44,800 nt of DNA, from IMG/VR virus record IMGVR_UViG_3300035698_009643, positions 1 to 44,800 of that record; one strand, 5' to 3'. A model generated the notes under the pieces. The model searched no databases and was not told the DNA's origin. It was given only the letters and a program-made list of their open reading frames with translations. Made by a program: the position numbers and the translations under genes. This stretch comes from a virus. Shown one piece after another: positions 31,245 through 38,448 of this stretch (the first letter of the stretch is position 1; every line of letters begins with the position of its first letter).

Positions 31245-31937
31245 ATGGCAAAACGATTCACAGATACAGATAAATATAAGAAGCCATTTTTTAGGGGCTT
31301 GAAAGGGCCTTATAAATTATTATGGGATTATATTTGTTTAAACTGCGATCATGCCGGAATATGGATAACTGATTTTGAAATTGCTCAGATTTATGTTGGT
31401 GTTGATATGCAGATAAACGAGCAAGATGCTTTAAAATATTTCAACGCTACTGAAGAAAGGGTTACCATTATAAATGGGGGGTCCCGATGGTTTATAAGTG
31501 ATTTTGTTTCTTTTCAATACGGTGAGCTTTCTGAAAATAATAGGGCCCACAATTCAGTAATTAAGATTTTAAAGCAATACGGGATAAAAGCAAATAAGGG
31601 GCTTACAAGGCCCTTACAAGGGTATAAGGATAAGGATAAAGATAAGGATAAAGATAAGGATAAGGATAGATACTTGGAAAGCGTTTTGTTGACCCCGAAC
31701 GAACATTCAAAACTTATGCTTGCATTTGGAAAAGAAGGTACTACACAAAGGATTCAAAATCTAAATGATTACATCCAAAGCAAGGGTAAAAAATATAAGT
31801 CTCATTATCATACTATTTTGATGTGGGAAAGAAAGGATAAAAAACCAGGGGAAACAGAAGCCGAAAAAATGAAGAAAAAACATTCAGGGGCATATGAACT
31901 TTTACAAGAGGTACGGCAAAATGCAATGGAAGACTGA
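31245..31937 (+). CDS. Phage replication protein (replisome organiser-like)
   Basis: 230 residues. The N-terminus (AKRFTDTDKYKKPFFRGLKGPYKLLWDYICLNCDHAGIWITDFEIAQIYVG) is the start of a family of phage replication initiators with a winged helix. A KDKDKDKDKDKDKD linker follows at about 127-141, and a C-terminal helical domain ends with HYHTILMW, as in DnaT/DnaD-type organisers. The linker DNA is a run of 6-bp repeats that could serve as origin iterons, as in lambda O. A helicase-loader-like gene follows. Confidence 0.65.
   Translation: MAKRFTDTDKYKKPFFRGLKGPYKLLWDYICLNCDHAGIWITDFEIAQIYVGVDMQINEQDALKYFNATEERVTIINGGSRWFISDFVSFQYGELSENNRAHNSVIKILKQYGIKANKGLTRPLQGYKDKDKDKDKDKDKDRYLESVLLTPNEHSKLMLAFGKEGTTQRIQNLNDYIQSKGKKYKSHYHTILMWERKDKKPGETEAEKMKKKHSGAYELLQEVRQNAMED
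31624..31665 (+). repeat. Seven 6-bp ATAAGG/ATAAAG repeats within the replication gene
   Basis: Seven consecutive units encode the KDKDKD linker. Units 3 and 5 have A for G at position 5; the rest are identical. Position in the initiator gene resembles origins of lambdoid phages, where iterons lie in gene O. Simple microsatellite growth in a flexible linker is the alternative. Confidence 0.7.
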
Positions 31938-32421
31938 TATAGAAGAATTTACGGGTTTAATTGTTGGGCTTTCTGAGGTATGCGGAAAAGATATGTCAAA
32001 GCCTGCTATTAAGATTTATTTTAATGCGCTTGAAGAATTTAGCATTAAACAGGTTACGCATGGATTTTCAGTAGTGATAAAAACCTACAAATATAAAAAT
32101 ATTCCTATGCCTATTGAGATAATAGAAGCTATTACAGGCGGTCAAAAAGTGCTGGCCCTGTCTGTATGGGATGAAGTTTTAACAAAGATGCGCTATCCGG
32201 GTAAATCGTACAAAGGTTTCGATGATGAAAAGATTACATCGGCTATCAGGGTGTGCGGCGGGTGGAGAAAGATGTGTGATGGGGACGAGGACAAGCTACA
32301 GTGGCTTAAAAAGGAATTTATGGAGTCATACGGGCAAGTTGAGCATAGAGGCTTTCAACCGGCTATAGGTGCGCCGGAAATATTGAAGGAACTGGGGGAG
32401 AGGGTAGACAATGACTTGTAA
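31921..32421 (+). CDS. Putative replication / helicase-loader-like protein (DUF6475-like)
   Basis: 166 residues from ATG 31921 inside the previous gene's end. FTGLIVGLSEVCGKDMSKPAIKIYFNALEEFSIKQVTHGFSVVIKTYKYKNIPMPIEIIEAI follows the pattern of phage proteins (alternating helices with IPMP near residue 60) that partner with replisome organisers. The second half (DEKITSAIRVCGGWRKMC...WLKKEFMESYG) is helical. There is no Walker motif, so it is not DnaC itself. Confidence 0.55.
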   Translation: MQWKTDIEEFTGLIVGLSEVCGKDMSKPAIKIYFNALEEFSIKQVTHGFSVVIKTYKYKNIPMPIEIIEAITGGQKVLALSVWDEVLTKMRYPGKSYKGFDDEKITSAIRVCGGWRKMCDGDEDKLQWLKKEFMESYGQVEHRGFQPAIGAPEILKELGERVDNDL

Positions 32422-32734
32422 AGAGCTTTCAGATGCAACGGGATTGCCTGTTTCAAAGATTAGGCGATATGCAACTATTTTTCTTCCCAAACAAAATGGT
32501 GTTGGAAGACGAAAAGGGAAACAGTGTACCATGGGCATTGATGATGCTTGGTGCGTTTATTTTAGTATTCTATTTGTGTCTATTTATGGGTGCAGTATTG
32601 AAGATTCAAAAGAACATTTCAAGTATTGTAATAACTTTTTTTTGGTTTGGTTTGGAGAAGCAAGGATAAAAATAAGCGTAGATAGAACTAAAATCCTGTC
32701 AGACTTTAGGAATATGATGGGGAATTTAACTTGA
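32411..32734 (+). CDS. MerR/excisionase-like HTH protein
   Basis: 107 residues. MTCKELSDATGLPVSKIRRYATIFLPK is a MerR/Xis-like helix-turn-helix at the N-terminus; residues 46-62 (WCVYFSILFVSIYGCSI) form a hydrophobic core helix. No integrase is present in the window, so a regulator role is more likely than excision. It overlaps the preceding gene by 11 bases. Confidence 0.55.
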   Translation: MTCKELSDATGLPVSKIRRYATIFLPKQNGVGRRKGKQCTMGIDDAWCVYFSILFVSIYGCSIEDSKEHFKYCNNFFLVWFGEARIKISVDRTKILSDFRNMMGNLT

Positions 32735-32832
32735 TGGAAAATTCACGAACCGGCCAAGAATGGTCTTGCCGGGTAATTTATAAACCGCAGCAATGGAGGT
32801 GGTATGGATATTTCAAAGTTTGTGAAAACTGA
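32734..32832 (+). CDS. Possible small ORF (32 residues)
   Basis: ATG 32734 overlaps the previous stop (TGATG). Product MENSRTGQEWSCRVIYKPQQWRWYGYFKVCEN is Trp/Tyr-rich and overlaps the next start by 29 bases. No clear ribosome binding site. Could be real or chance. Confidence 0.25.
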   Translation: MENSRTGQEWSCRVIYKPQQWRWYGYFKVCEN

Positions 32833-33175
32833 AACGAATCAAACTATCGGGATCAAACGGAAGTTCACCGAAGCGCAGCTAAAGGAAATGGCTGAAGCAA
32901 TCACTGCTGACATGAAAAAGATTGAGGGCCTGGAGGCTGACAAGAAACAATAGGCAGACCAGTACAAAAAGAAAATTGATGGCCTCACGGTTAAAACCAA
33001 TGAAACTGCAGCGGATTACCGGCATGGTTTCTACATGGACGATACCGAGTGTGATCTGTTTATCGACTTCAATGCAAACGAGCGTGTGTGGGTAAACGCT
33101 GAAAGCGGTGTTGAGGAACGCCGGGACGAACTTAAAGAAGCGGACCGTCAACTGAAGATACCAACAAAGGAATAA
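32804..33175 (+). pseudogene. Conserved phage protein interrupted by an in-frame TAG
   Basis: ATG 32804 follows GGAGGTGGT. The frame codes 49 residues ending ADKKQ, meets TAG at 32951-32953, and continues in the same frame for 73 more residues to TAA 33173. The two halves read as one protein: a coiled coil (MKKIEGLEADKKQ-ADQYKKKIDGLTVKTNETA) and a beta domain (DTECDLFIDFNANERVWVNAESGVEERRDELKEADRQLKIP) known from a common phage family. Explanations are a nonsense mutation, sequencing error or readthrough. Other genes here use TAG as a normal stop. Confidence 0.65.
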
Positions 33176-33181
33176 AACTGT

Positions 33182-33208
33182 GGCGGGGTGAAAGCCCCCG
33201 CCTTTTTT
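33182..33208 (+). terminator. Rho-independent terminator
   Basis: GGCGGGG (33182-33188), 7-base loop, CCCCGCC (33196-33202) and six T. It ends the early plus-strand unit, 13 bases before the next gene. Confidence 0.85.
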
Positions 33209-33220
33209 AAGGGTGGTTTT

Positions 33221-33577
33221 ATGGCAAAAAGAAAAGCGAGCAAAGGCGAGGAAAAGATTAATCTGTTGCTGAGATGTATGAAGGTTAAATTTGAACGTGA
33301 ATTTCAGGCAATCCCCGGCCGGCGGTTCCGGTTTGATTTTGCCATACCTGTTTATAAAATCGCAATCGAGTATGAAGGATCCACTTTCACAGGCGGCCGG
33401 CATGTACGCGGAAAAGGTTATTCAGGTGATTGCCAGAAATACAGCCTAGCAGCAATTTACGGATGGTGTGTTATAAGGGTAACTTCCGATATGTTAAGGG
33501 CAGATTCAAAGCGCATAGGCGAATCAGGCATGGAATTAATCCGGCTTGCTATTGATATGAAACGAAATGCAGAATGA
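33221..33577 (+). CDS. Vsr/PD-(D/E)XK-like endonuclease
   Basis: 118 residues from ATG 33221; the upstream GTG lies in the terminator. FREFQAIPGRRFRFDFAIPVYKIAIEYEGSTF matches small endonucleases with R-x-RFDFA ... E-x-EG, and GRHVRGKGYSGDCQKYSLAAIYGWCVIRVTSDML covers the second motif, as in Vsr-like or Holliday-junction-resolving enzymes of phages. Expected role: resolving or trimming branched DNA in replication or packaging. Confidence 0.65.
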   Translation: MAKRKASKGEEKINLLLRCMKVKFEREFQAIPGRRFRFDFAIPVYKIAIEYEGSTFTGGRHVRGKGYSGDCQKYSLAAIYGWCVIRVTSDMLRADSKRIGESGMELIRLAIDMKRNAE

Positions 33578-33870
33578 ACCCATGCCCCAAACCACAAAAG
33601 TATACCAATAAGAAATATCTTGAATTTATGCGAGGTAAAACTTGCCAGATTCAGGGTTGTGAACAGCCAGCCGAACCGCATCACGAAAACGGTTTGTTGT
33701 TTCAACGGGCAATGTCCAGTAAAAACGATTATCTGATTATCAGGCTATGCAGGGCGCATCATAATGAAAGGGAATTGAGCCCCAAAACATTTTGGGATAA
33801 GTACGGACTGGACCCGGCGCGGGTTGTAATACAAAACTTGATTGACTTTTTAGAGAGGGATAGGAAATGA
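33574..33870 (+). CDS. HNH-like nuclease (DUF968/Ref-like)
   Basis: 98 residues, ATGA overlap with the previous gene. CQIQGCEQPAEPHHENG then LCRAHHNERE gives the C-x4-C ... HH ... C-x-x-HH zinc/HNH pattern of the DUF968/Ref recombination nuclease group, about 100 residues as expected. Paired with the endonuclease just upstream, it probably acts in recombination. Confidence 0.72.
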   Translation: MNPCPKPQKYTNKKYLEFMRGKTCQIQGCEQPAEPHHENGLLFQRAMSSKNDYLIIRLCRAHHNERELSPKTFWDKYGLDPARVVIQNLIDFLERDRK

Positions 33871-33928
33871 TTAATGTTGTTGGGTAAACATCTTGACAAA
33901 TAAAATAAAGAGGTATATGGGTGGTGGT

Positions 33929-34225
33929 ATGGAAAATAACATTCCTGGATATGATTTAAACATAATAAAAGAAGTTACAGGGCCAACAGCAAAAATTTAT
34001 ATGGCATTAATGGCGGTATTTAATTCGCAAGGTGCAGGGCCGACATCTTGGATTACAAAAGACAAACAATGGATTACAGAGCTTTCAGGTATATGCCATG
34101 CAAAAGTTTTTGAATCTGCAATAAAAGAATTGGAATCACTTGAGGTCGTTAAAATTAATAGTGACATGATAACCTACATAGGCAGGATATTAAAAGAAAA
34201 TCCTATTGAAAAGGTTGCTACATAA
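33929..34225 (+). CDS. Hypothetical protein, possible winged-helix
   Basis: 98 residues from ATG 33929 after GGGTGGTGGT; upstream starts at 33893 (TTG) and 33917 are possible. A TTGACA at 33893 could be part of a promoter and would exclude the longer form. Helices with SWITKDKQWITELSGICHAKVFESAIKELESLEVVKINSDMITYI look like an initiator-type winged helix (helix ... SAIKELESLEVVKI ... wing). Low-confidence function. Confidence 0.45.
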   Translation: MENNIPGYDLNIIKEVTGPTAKIYMALMAVFNSQGAGPTSWITKDKQWITELSGICHAKVFESAIKELESLEVVKINSDMITYIGRILKENPIEKVAT

Positions 34226-34239
34226 AAAAGGGGCCGCGC

Positions 34240-34863
34240 ATGAGAGTTGAAACTGTTAAGCAGCAAACTGAATATCGGCAGTTAAAAACCCTGAAAAAAT
34301 ACCCCGGTAATCCCCGCATTATAAAAGATCAACAGTTTAAAACTCTATGTATTTCAATTAAAGAAAACCCTGATTACTTTGAGGCAAGGCCGATCATATT
34401 GTCCGACAGAACAGGCGACCTGATAATCATTGCAGGAAACCAGCGGTATGAAGCAGCAAAGGCAAACGGCCTGAAAGAAGCACAGACATTTTTAATGTCC
34501 GGCTTAACAGATGAAAAAGAAAAAGAAATTGTAATACGCGATAATATTTCAAATGGTGATTTTGATTGGGACATACTGGCAAACGAGTGGGCGGAAATGC
34601 CGCTTGAAGATTGGGGTATTGATTTGCCAGATTATGCCGCAGGGCATGAAGCAAATTCAATGGATGAAAATAATATTGATTTAGAACAGGAATTTGATCC
34701 CGTTGGAGTTTCAAAAGGATATCAAAAAATAGTTATAACATTTAAAAATAAGGAAGATGCAGATATGTGGGTCAATATCCATCCTGAAATAATGCCATTT
34801 TTTAGAAAGCAAAACATGGCTTGGACCATAGATTACACTAGCGGGTATAAAGAAAATGAATGA
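34240..34863 (+). CDS. ParB/Srx-fold protein
   Basis: 207 residues. YPGNPRIIKDQQFKTLCISIKENPDYFEARPIILSDRTGDLIIIAGNQRYEAAKANGLKEAQTFLMSGLTDEKEKEIVIRDNISNGDFDWDIL is a ParB-N-type domain: N-P-R, A-G-N-Q-R-Y/W-E-A-A. Standalone phage ParB proteins are not segregation proteins; they are often linked to DNA methylases or base modification. It overlaps the TAGT-like gene by 8 bases, which supports a joint function. Confidence 0.85.
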   Translation: MRVETVKQQTEYRQLKTLKKYPGNPRIIKDQQFKTLCISIKENPDYFEARPIILSDRTGDLIIIAGNQRYEAAKANGLKEAQTFLMSGLTDEKEKEIVIRDNISNGDFDWDILANEWAEMPLEDWGIDLPDYAAGHEANSMDENNIDLEQEFDPVGVSKGYQKIVITFKNKEDADMWVNIHPEIMPFFRKQNMAWTIDYTSGYKENE

Positions 34864-35593
34864 ATACCCTGTTTATATAATTTCCAAAGGCCGCTATAAA
34901 AAAACATTGACCGCCGACTTATTTGGAAATGCAAATATTTTTTATCAAATTGCAGTAGAGCCACAAGAGTATGATTTATATTGTAATAAGCTCGGTAAAG
35001 AAAAAGTTTTAAAACTCCCCTTTGCAAATTTAGGGCTTGGAAGTTATCCAGCAAGAAATTATTGCTGGGAACATGCAAAAACAAGGGGGTATAAATACCA
35101 TTGGTTGTTTGATAATAATATCTTAAATTTTAAACAGTGGATAACGGGTAAAAGACGGAACATTAGCAATATTGGTACAGCGTTAGAGTATGTAGAAACT
35201 TATATATATAAAAACAATATAGATATTGGTGGGTTTGAAGAACCAAATATGTCGGTCAGGGTACCAAAAAGGCCATTTAAAAATCAATGCCATCTTTACT
35301 CTGCAATGCTTATAAAAACAAGTTTGCCATATCGTTGGCGGTTAAAATATAATGAGGATGTAGACCTTTGTTTGCAGGTTTTGCATGGCGGCGGCAGTAC
35401 CGGATCATGTATTTATTATTTAGCAGACAAGGTATCAACAGCATGCAAGCAAAAAGGCGGCAATCAAATAGAACTTTATCAAGGTAATAAGCCATCAAAA
35501 AATCTACTAAAAGCAAAAATGCTTGAAGCTGTTTGGCCTCAGTATACAAAAACAGTTATCAGGTTTGGGCGTCATCATCATTATATTAACTAG
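34856..35593 (+). CDS. TET-associated-type glycosyltransferase (TAGT-like)
   Basis: 245 residues. YPVYIISKGRYKKTLTADLF..., VEPQEYDLYCNKLG, LPFANLGLGSYPARNYCWEHAKTRGYKYHWLFDNNILNFKQ, LPYRWRLKYNEDVDLCLQVLHGG, and the ending RFGRHHHYIN follow the TAGT family pattern as I recall it. TAGT enzymes are predicted (Iyer and colleagues) to glycosylate hydroxylated DNA bases made by TET/JBP oxygenases. The metal site reads FDNNI instead of DDN. No TET/JBP gene or nucleotide hydroxymethylase is seen in the window, so its hydroxylated substrate is unexplained. Confidence 0.75.
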   Translation: MNEYPVYIISKGRYKKTLTADLFGNANIFYQIAVEPQEYDLYCNKLGKEKVLKLPFANLGLGSYPARNYCWEHAKTRGYKYHWLFDNNILNFKQWITGKRRNISNIGTALEYVETYIYKNNIDIGGFEEPNMSVRVPKRPFKNQCHLYSAMLIKTSLPYRWRLKYNEDVDLCLQVLHGGGSTGSCIYYLADKVSTACKQKGGNQIELYQGNKPSKNLLKAKMLEAVWPQYTKTVIRFGRHHHYIN

Positions 35594-35671
35594 CGGGTGT
35601 TCAAAAACAATAAACCCGGTGGTGCAACGCCAACCGTCACGCTCCAGTAATACAGCAAAGGAACAGTGTAG

Positions 35672-36079
35672 ATGCCGTCTAATAATCCCAACGTCTTAGC
35701 CAACTTAAAACCATTTGTTAAGGGTGATAAGCGCATTAACCGTAAGGGCAGGCCAAAAGGCTTTGACGAGGTGCGAAAACTTGCTGTCAAATTAGCAGGT
35801 GAAGCGTACAGCGATAAGAACGGGGACGCGCATCAGTTCCCCGGTAAAGAGACGGCAACCGGCAGGGCAGAAGCCATCCTGCTACAGTGGTCACAATCAG
35901 GCGACCCCCGCAAGCAAGCCCTTTTTATGGAGTATGCTTTTGGAAAGCCCACGCAGAAAATAGAGCAAGACCACAAAAGCTCAGACGGGAGCATGTCCCC
36001 AAAATCAAACATCGATATGACCAAACTATCAGCAGCCGCACTAGATGAAATTATCAACGCCACAATTAACGGGGAATGA
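35672..36079 (+). CDS. Terminase small subunit (DUF5681-like)
   Basis: 135 residues. The N-terminus VKGDKRINRKGRPKGFDEVRKLAVKLAGEA matches the DUF5681 pattern (N-R-x-GRPKG) used as a DNA-binding arm; ETATGRAEAILLQWSQSGDPRKQALFMEYAFGKPTQK follows. It is directly upstream of and overlaps the large subunit by 35 bases. It would recognise the packaging site and control TerL. First gene of the structural run. Confidence 0.78.
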   Translation: MPSNNPNVLANLKPFVKGDKRINRKGRPKGFDEVRKLAVKLAGEAYSDKNGDAHQFPGKETATGRAEAILLQWSQSGDPRKQALFMEYAFGKPTQKIEQDHKSSDGSMSPKSNIDMTKLSAAALDEIINATINGE

Positions 36080-37505
36080 CCAGCGGGAAGCCCTTAAAGA
36101 AACCTGCTCGCGCTCACTATCCTCTTTCGTAAAGCGTGCATGGCACGTTGTAGAACCTTCCGCAGAATTAAAATGGGGCTGGGCACTTGATGTTATTTGT
36201 GAGCATCTTGAAGCTGTTTCCCGTGGTGAAATAAAAAGGCTATTAATCAACGTGCCGCCCGGCATGATGAAAAGCCTGCTCGTTTGTGTTTTCTGGCCTG
36301 CTTGGGAATGGGGGCCGAAAGCCAATACCCATTTACGCTATATGGGAACGGCACACAATCAACCCCTATCAGTTCGTGATAACACAAAATGCCGCCGCCT
36401 TATTCAATCTGATTGGTTTCAAAATCTTTGGCCCATAACCTTGACCGGCGATCAAAACGCAAAGACAAAATTTGAGAATGAACAAACCGGGTTTCGTGAA
36501 GCAATGGCTTTCACGTCAATGACAGGGTCCAGGGGTGACAGGGTTTTACTTGATGACCCGCACAGCGTACATGGCGCAAACAGCAAAGCGGTAATGACCA
36601 GCGATATAATTGAATTCCGGGAATCCCTGCCAGGCAGAACCAACAACGATGACAGCGCGATTGTAATTATCATGCAGCGGCTTGCAGTAGGTGACGTTTC
36701 AGACGTTGCCCTGGAGCTTGGCTATGAGCATTTATGTCTGCCAATGCGCTATGAGACAGGGAAATCAAAATGGGTTGTGGGTGAGGGGGATCCACGCAAG
36801 GAAGACGGGGAACTTTTATTCCCTGAGCGTTTCAGCCTTGAAGCTGTTGAGGCTTTAGAGCGCACGCTTGGCTCAATGGCTATAGCCGGACAGCTACAGC
36901 AAAGGCCCGTTGTGCGTGGTGGTAATATTATCAAGGGTGAATGGTTCAGGACTTATTCAGTCTTGCCTAAAATATTACATCGCTCTATCTTTGGTGATAC
37001 GGCATTAAAAGCAAAAGAGGCAAACGATTACAGCGTTTTTGAGGAGTGGGGGCTTGCCGCTGACGCCAATTTATATTTGCTTGATATGATACGCGGTAAA
37101 TGGGAAGCCCCTGATCTTGAAAGCAGGTGCCTTTTTTTCTGGCAGAAATGCAAGGCGCGAAACTTTGACGACTTCGGGGCCCTGCGTAATCTTTGCATTG
37201 AGGACAAGGCATCAGGCACCGGGCTTATTCAAAGCATAAAGAAAAAGGGCGGCATTCCTGTCAAGGCAATTCAAAGAAGCATTGACAAATACACCCGCGT
37301 GTGTGATGGCTTAGGTTATATTGAAGCCGGAAGTGTTTACTTGCCAGCAAATGCGCCTTTTACTTCTGATTTTATTTCTGAAGCGGAGTCTTTCACTTCA
37401 GATGATACACATAAAAACGATGACCAGATTGACCCGATGATGGATGCTATAAAAGACATGCTTGCAGGAACAGGCGGCGTGATAAGTGGCGCTAAGTGCA
37501 TGTAA
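36045..37505 (+). CDS. terL: Terminase large subunit
   Basis: 486 residues. A Walker A variant NVPPGMMKSLL is at about 69-79, Walker B VLLDDP at 167-172, and the RNase H-like nuclease has FGDTALKAKEANDYSVF and IEDKASGTGLIQSIKKKG. The PPG-x-x-KS form is typical of one major TerL clade that includes many environmental siphoviruses. It drives DNA packaging and cuts concatemers. The C-terminus (DQIDPMMDAIKDML) has the final Asp of the nuclease. Start ATG 36045 lies inside the small-subunit gene. Confidence 0.93.
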   Translation: MKLSTPQLTGNDQREALKETCSRSLSSFVKRAWHVVEPSAELKWGWALDVICEHLEAVSRGEIKRLLINVPPGMMKSLLVCVFWPAWEWGPKANTHLRYMGTAHNQPLSVRDNTKCRRLIQSDWFQNLWPITLTGDQNAKTKFENEQTGFREAMAFTSMTGSRGDRVLLDDPHSVHGANSKAVMTSDIIEFRESLPGRTNNDDSAIVIIMQRLAVGDVSDVALELGYEHLCLPMRYETGKSKWVVGEGDPRKEDGELLFPERFSLEAVEALERTLGSMAIAGQLQQRPVVRGGNIIKGEWFRTYSVLPKILHRSIFGDTALKAKEANDYSVFEEWGLAADANLYLLDMIRGKWEAPDLESRCLFFWQKCKARNFDDFGALRNLCIEDKASGTGLIQSIKKKGGIPVKAIQRSIDKYTRVCDGLGYIEAGSVYLPANAPFTSDFISEAESFTSDDTHKNDDQIDPMMDAIKDMLAGTGGVISGAKCM

Positions 37506-37524
37506 TCAGCATGAGGACAATAAC

Positions 37525-38427
37525 ATGACAAACAATTTCAGGGCAGCGGCTATCGTTAAAACGGCACTTGTTAAGGCAACAGGCTATGAACGTGCTATGT
37601 TGCAGATGAAAAACATGCTTACCCGTACATGGGAAAAGGAAAGCAGGCAGGCCATTATTGAAACGATCCGTTTGATTGAAGCACACCCGAACGCAACTAA
37701 ACTACAAATAAAAGCAATACAGGAAAATATCAGTATGCAGTTAGGTGAAGACTTTTCAGCCCTTGTCAATAAAAAGGTTGCCACATTAAACGAGTCTGCT
37801 TATGTTGCAGGGGCAAAGGCGGCGGCCCACCATGCCGGGGCCACATTCACTTTCGGCCTTGCAGACAGGCAGGCAGTCGCCGCGCTCAATAACTCTCTCA
37901 GGTTTTGGATTGGCGATCATTACAGTGATAATGTAAAAAGTGGAATCAATACTTCACTAATTGATTTCTTTTCCGCGCCCGCTGTTTCACGTGAAACATT
38001 GATAGACAGTTTATCAACCGCGCTTGATGCTTCGCTTGGCAAATCAAAATCCTACTGGGATTTTCTGGCAGACCATACCGCAACAAAGACAAGGGAAATC
38101 GGCAGGGTTTCAGGTTATGAAGCCGCAGGCGTGAAGCGCATTCAGGTGCGCGCACACATTGACGACCGCACAACAGACATCTGCAGGCGAATGAACGGCA
38201 AGATCCTTTCTGTTCCTGTACTGAGAAAATCAGTTGACAAACACTTAAAAGCATGCAAAGAAGGGGACAAAGACCAGATGAAAGCAACTTGGAAGTGGTG
38301 GGGTAACGCTGATGTTTCCAAGCTGTCAGAAAAGAAACTACAGAGCAAAGTCAACAGCGGTCAAATATTCCTTCCCCCGTATCACGCTCGGTGCAGGACA
38401 ATCACGGTTGCATACTTCGGAGATTAA
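37525..38427 (+). CDS. Minor head protein (Mu F / SPP1 gp7-like)
   Basis: 300 residues from ATG 37525 (AGGACAATAAC upstream). The C-terminus RAHIDDRTTDICRRMNGKILSV ... IFLPPYHARCRTITVAYFGD is the Phage_Mu_F signature (D-x-R-T-x-x-C-x-x-x-x-G ... P-x-H-x-x-CR). Here the gene precedes the portal gene, while Mu and SPP1 have it after. It probably sits at the portal vertex and is ejected or stabilises DNA. Confidence 0.82.
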   Translation: MTNNFRAAAIVKTALVKATGYERAMLQMKNMLTRTWEKESRQAIIETIRLIEAHPNATKLQIKAIQENISMQLGEDFSALVNKKVATLNESAYVAGAKAAAHHAGATFTFGLADRQAVAALNNSLRFWIGDHYSDNVKSGINTSLIDFFSAPAVSRETLIDSLSTALDASLGKSKSYWDFLADHTATKTREIGRVSGYEAAGVKRIQVRAHIDDRTTDICRRMNGKILSVPVLRKSVDKHLKACKEGDKDQMKATWKWWGNADVSKLSEKKLQSKVNSGQIFLPPYHARCRTITVAYFGD

Positions 38428-38448
38428 TTTTCCCGGGGGTGCTTCTTA

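Noticed and set aside
32411-32734. Excisionase of a lysogeny module
   Set aside because: No integrase or attachment site is visible; the HTH alone does not prove excision.
33893-33919. Promoter TTGACA ... TATATG before the 33929 gene
   Set aside because: The -35 is perfect but the spacer is only 15 and the -10 weak; mentioned only as a factor in start choice.
35597-35618. CGGGT/ACCCG hairpin before the terminase as cos or pac site
   Set aside because: A 5-bp stem alone does not identify a packaging site.
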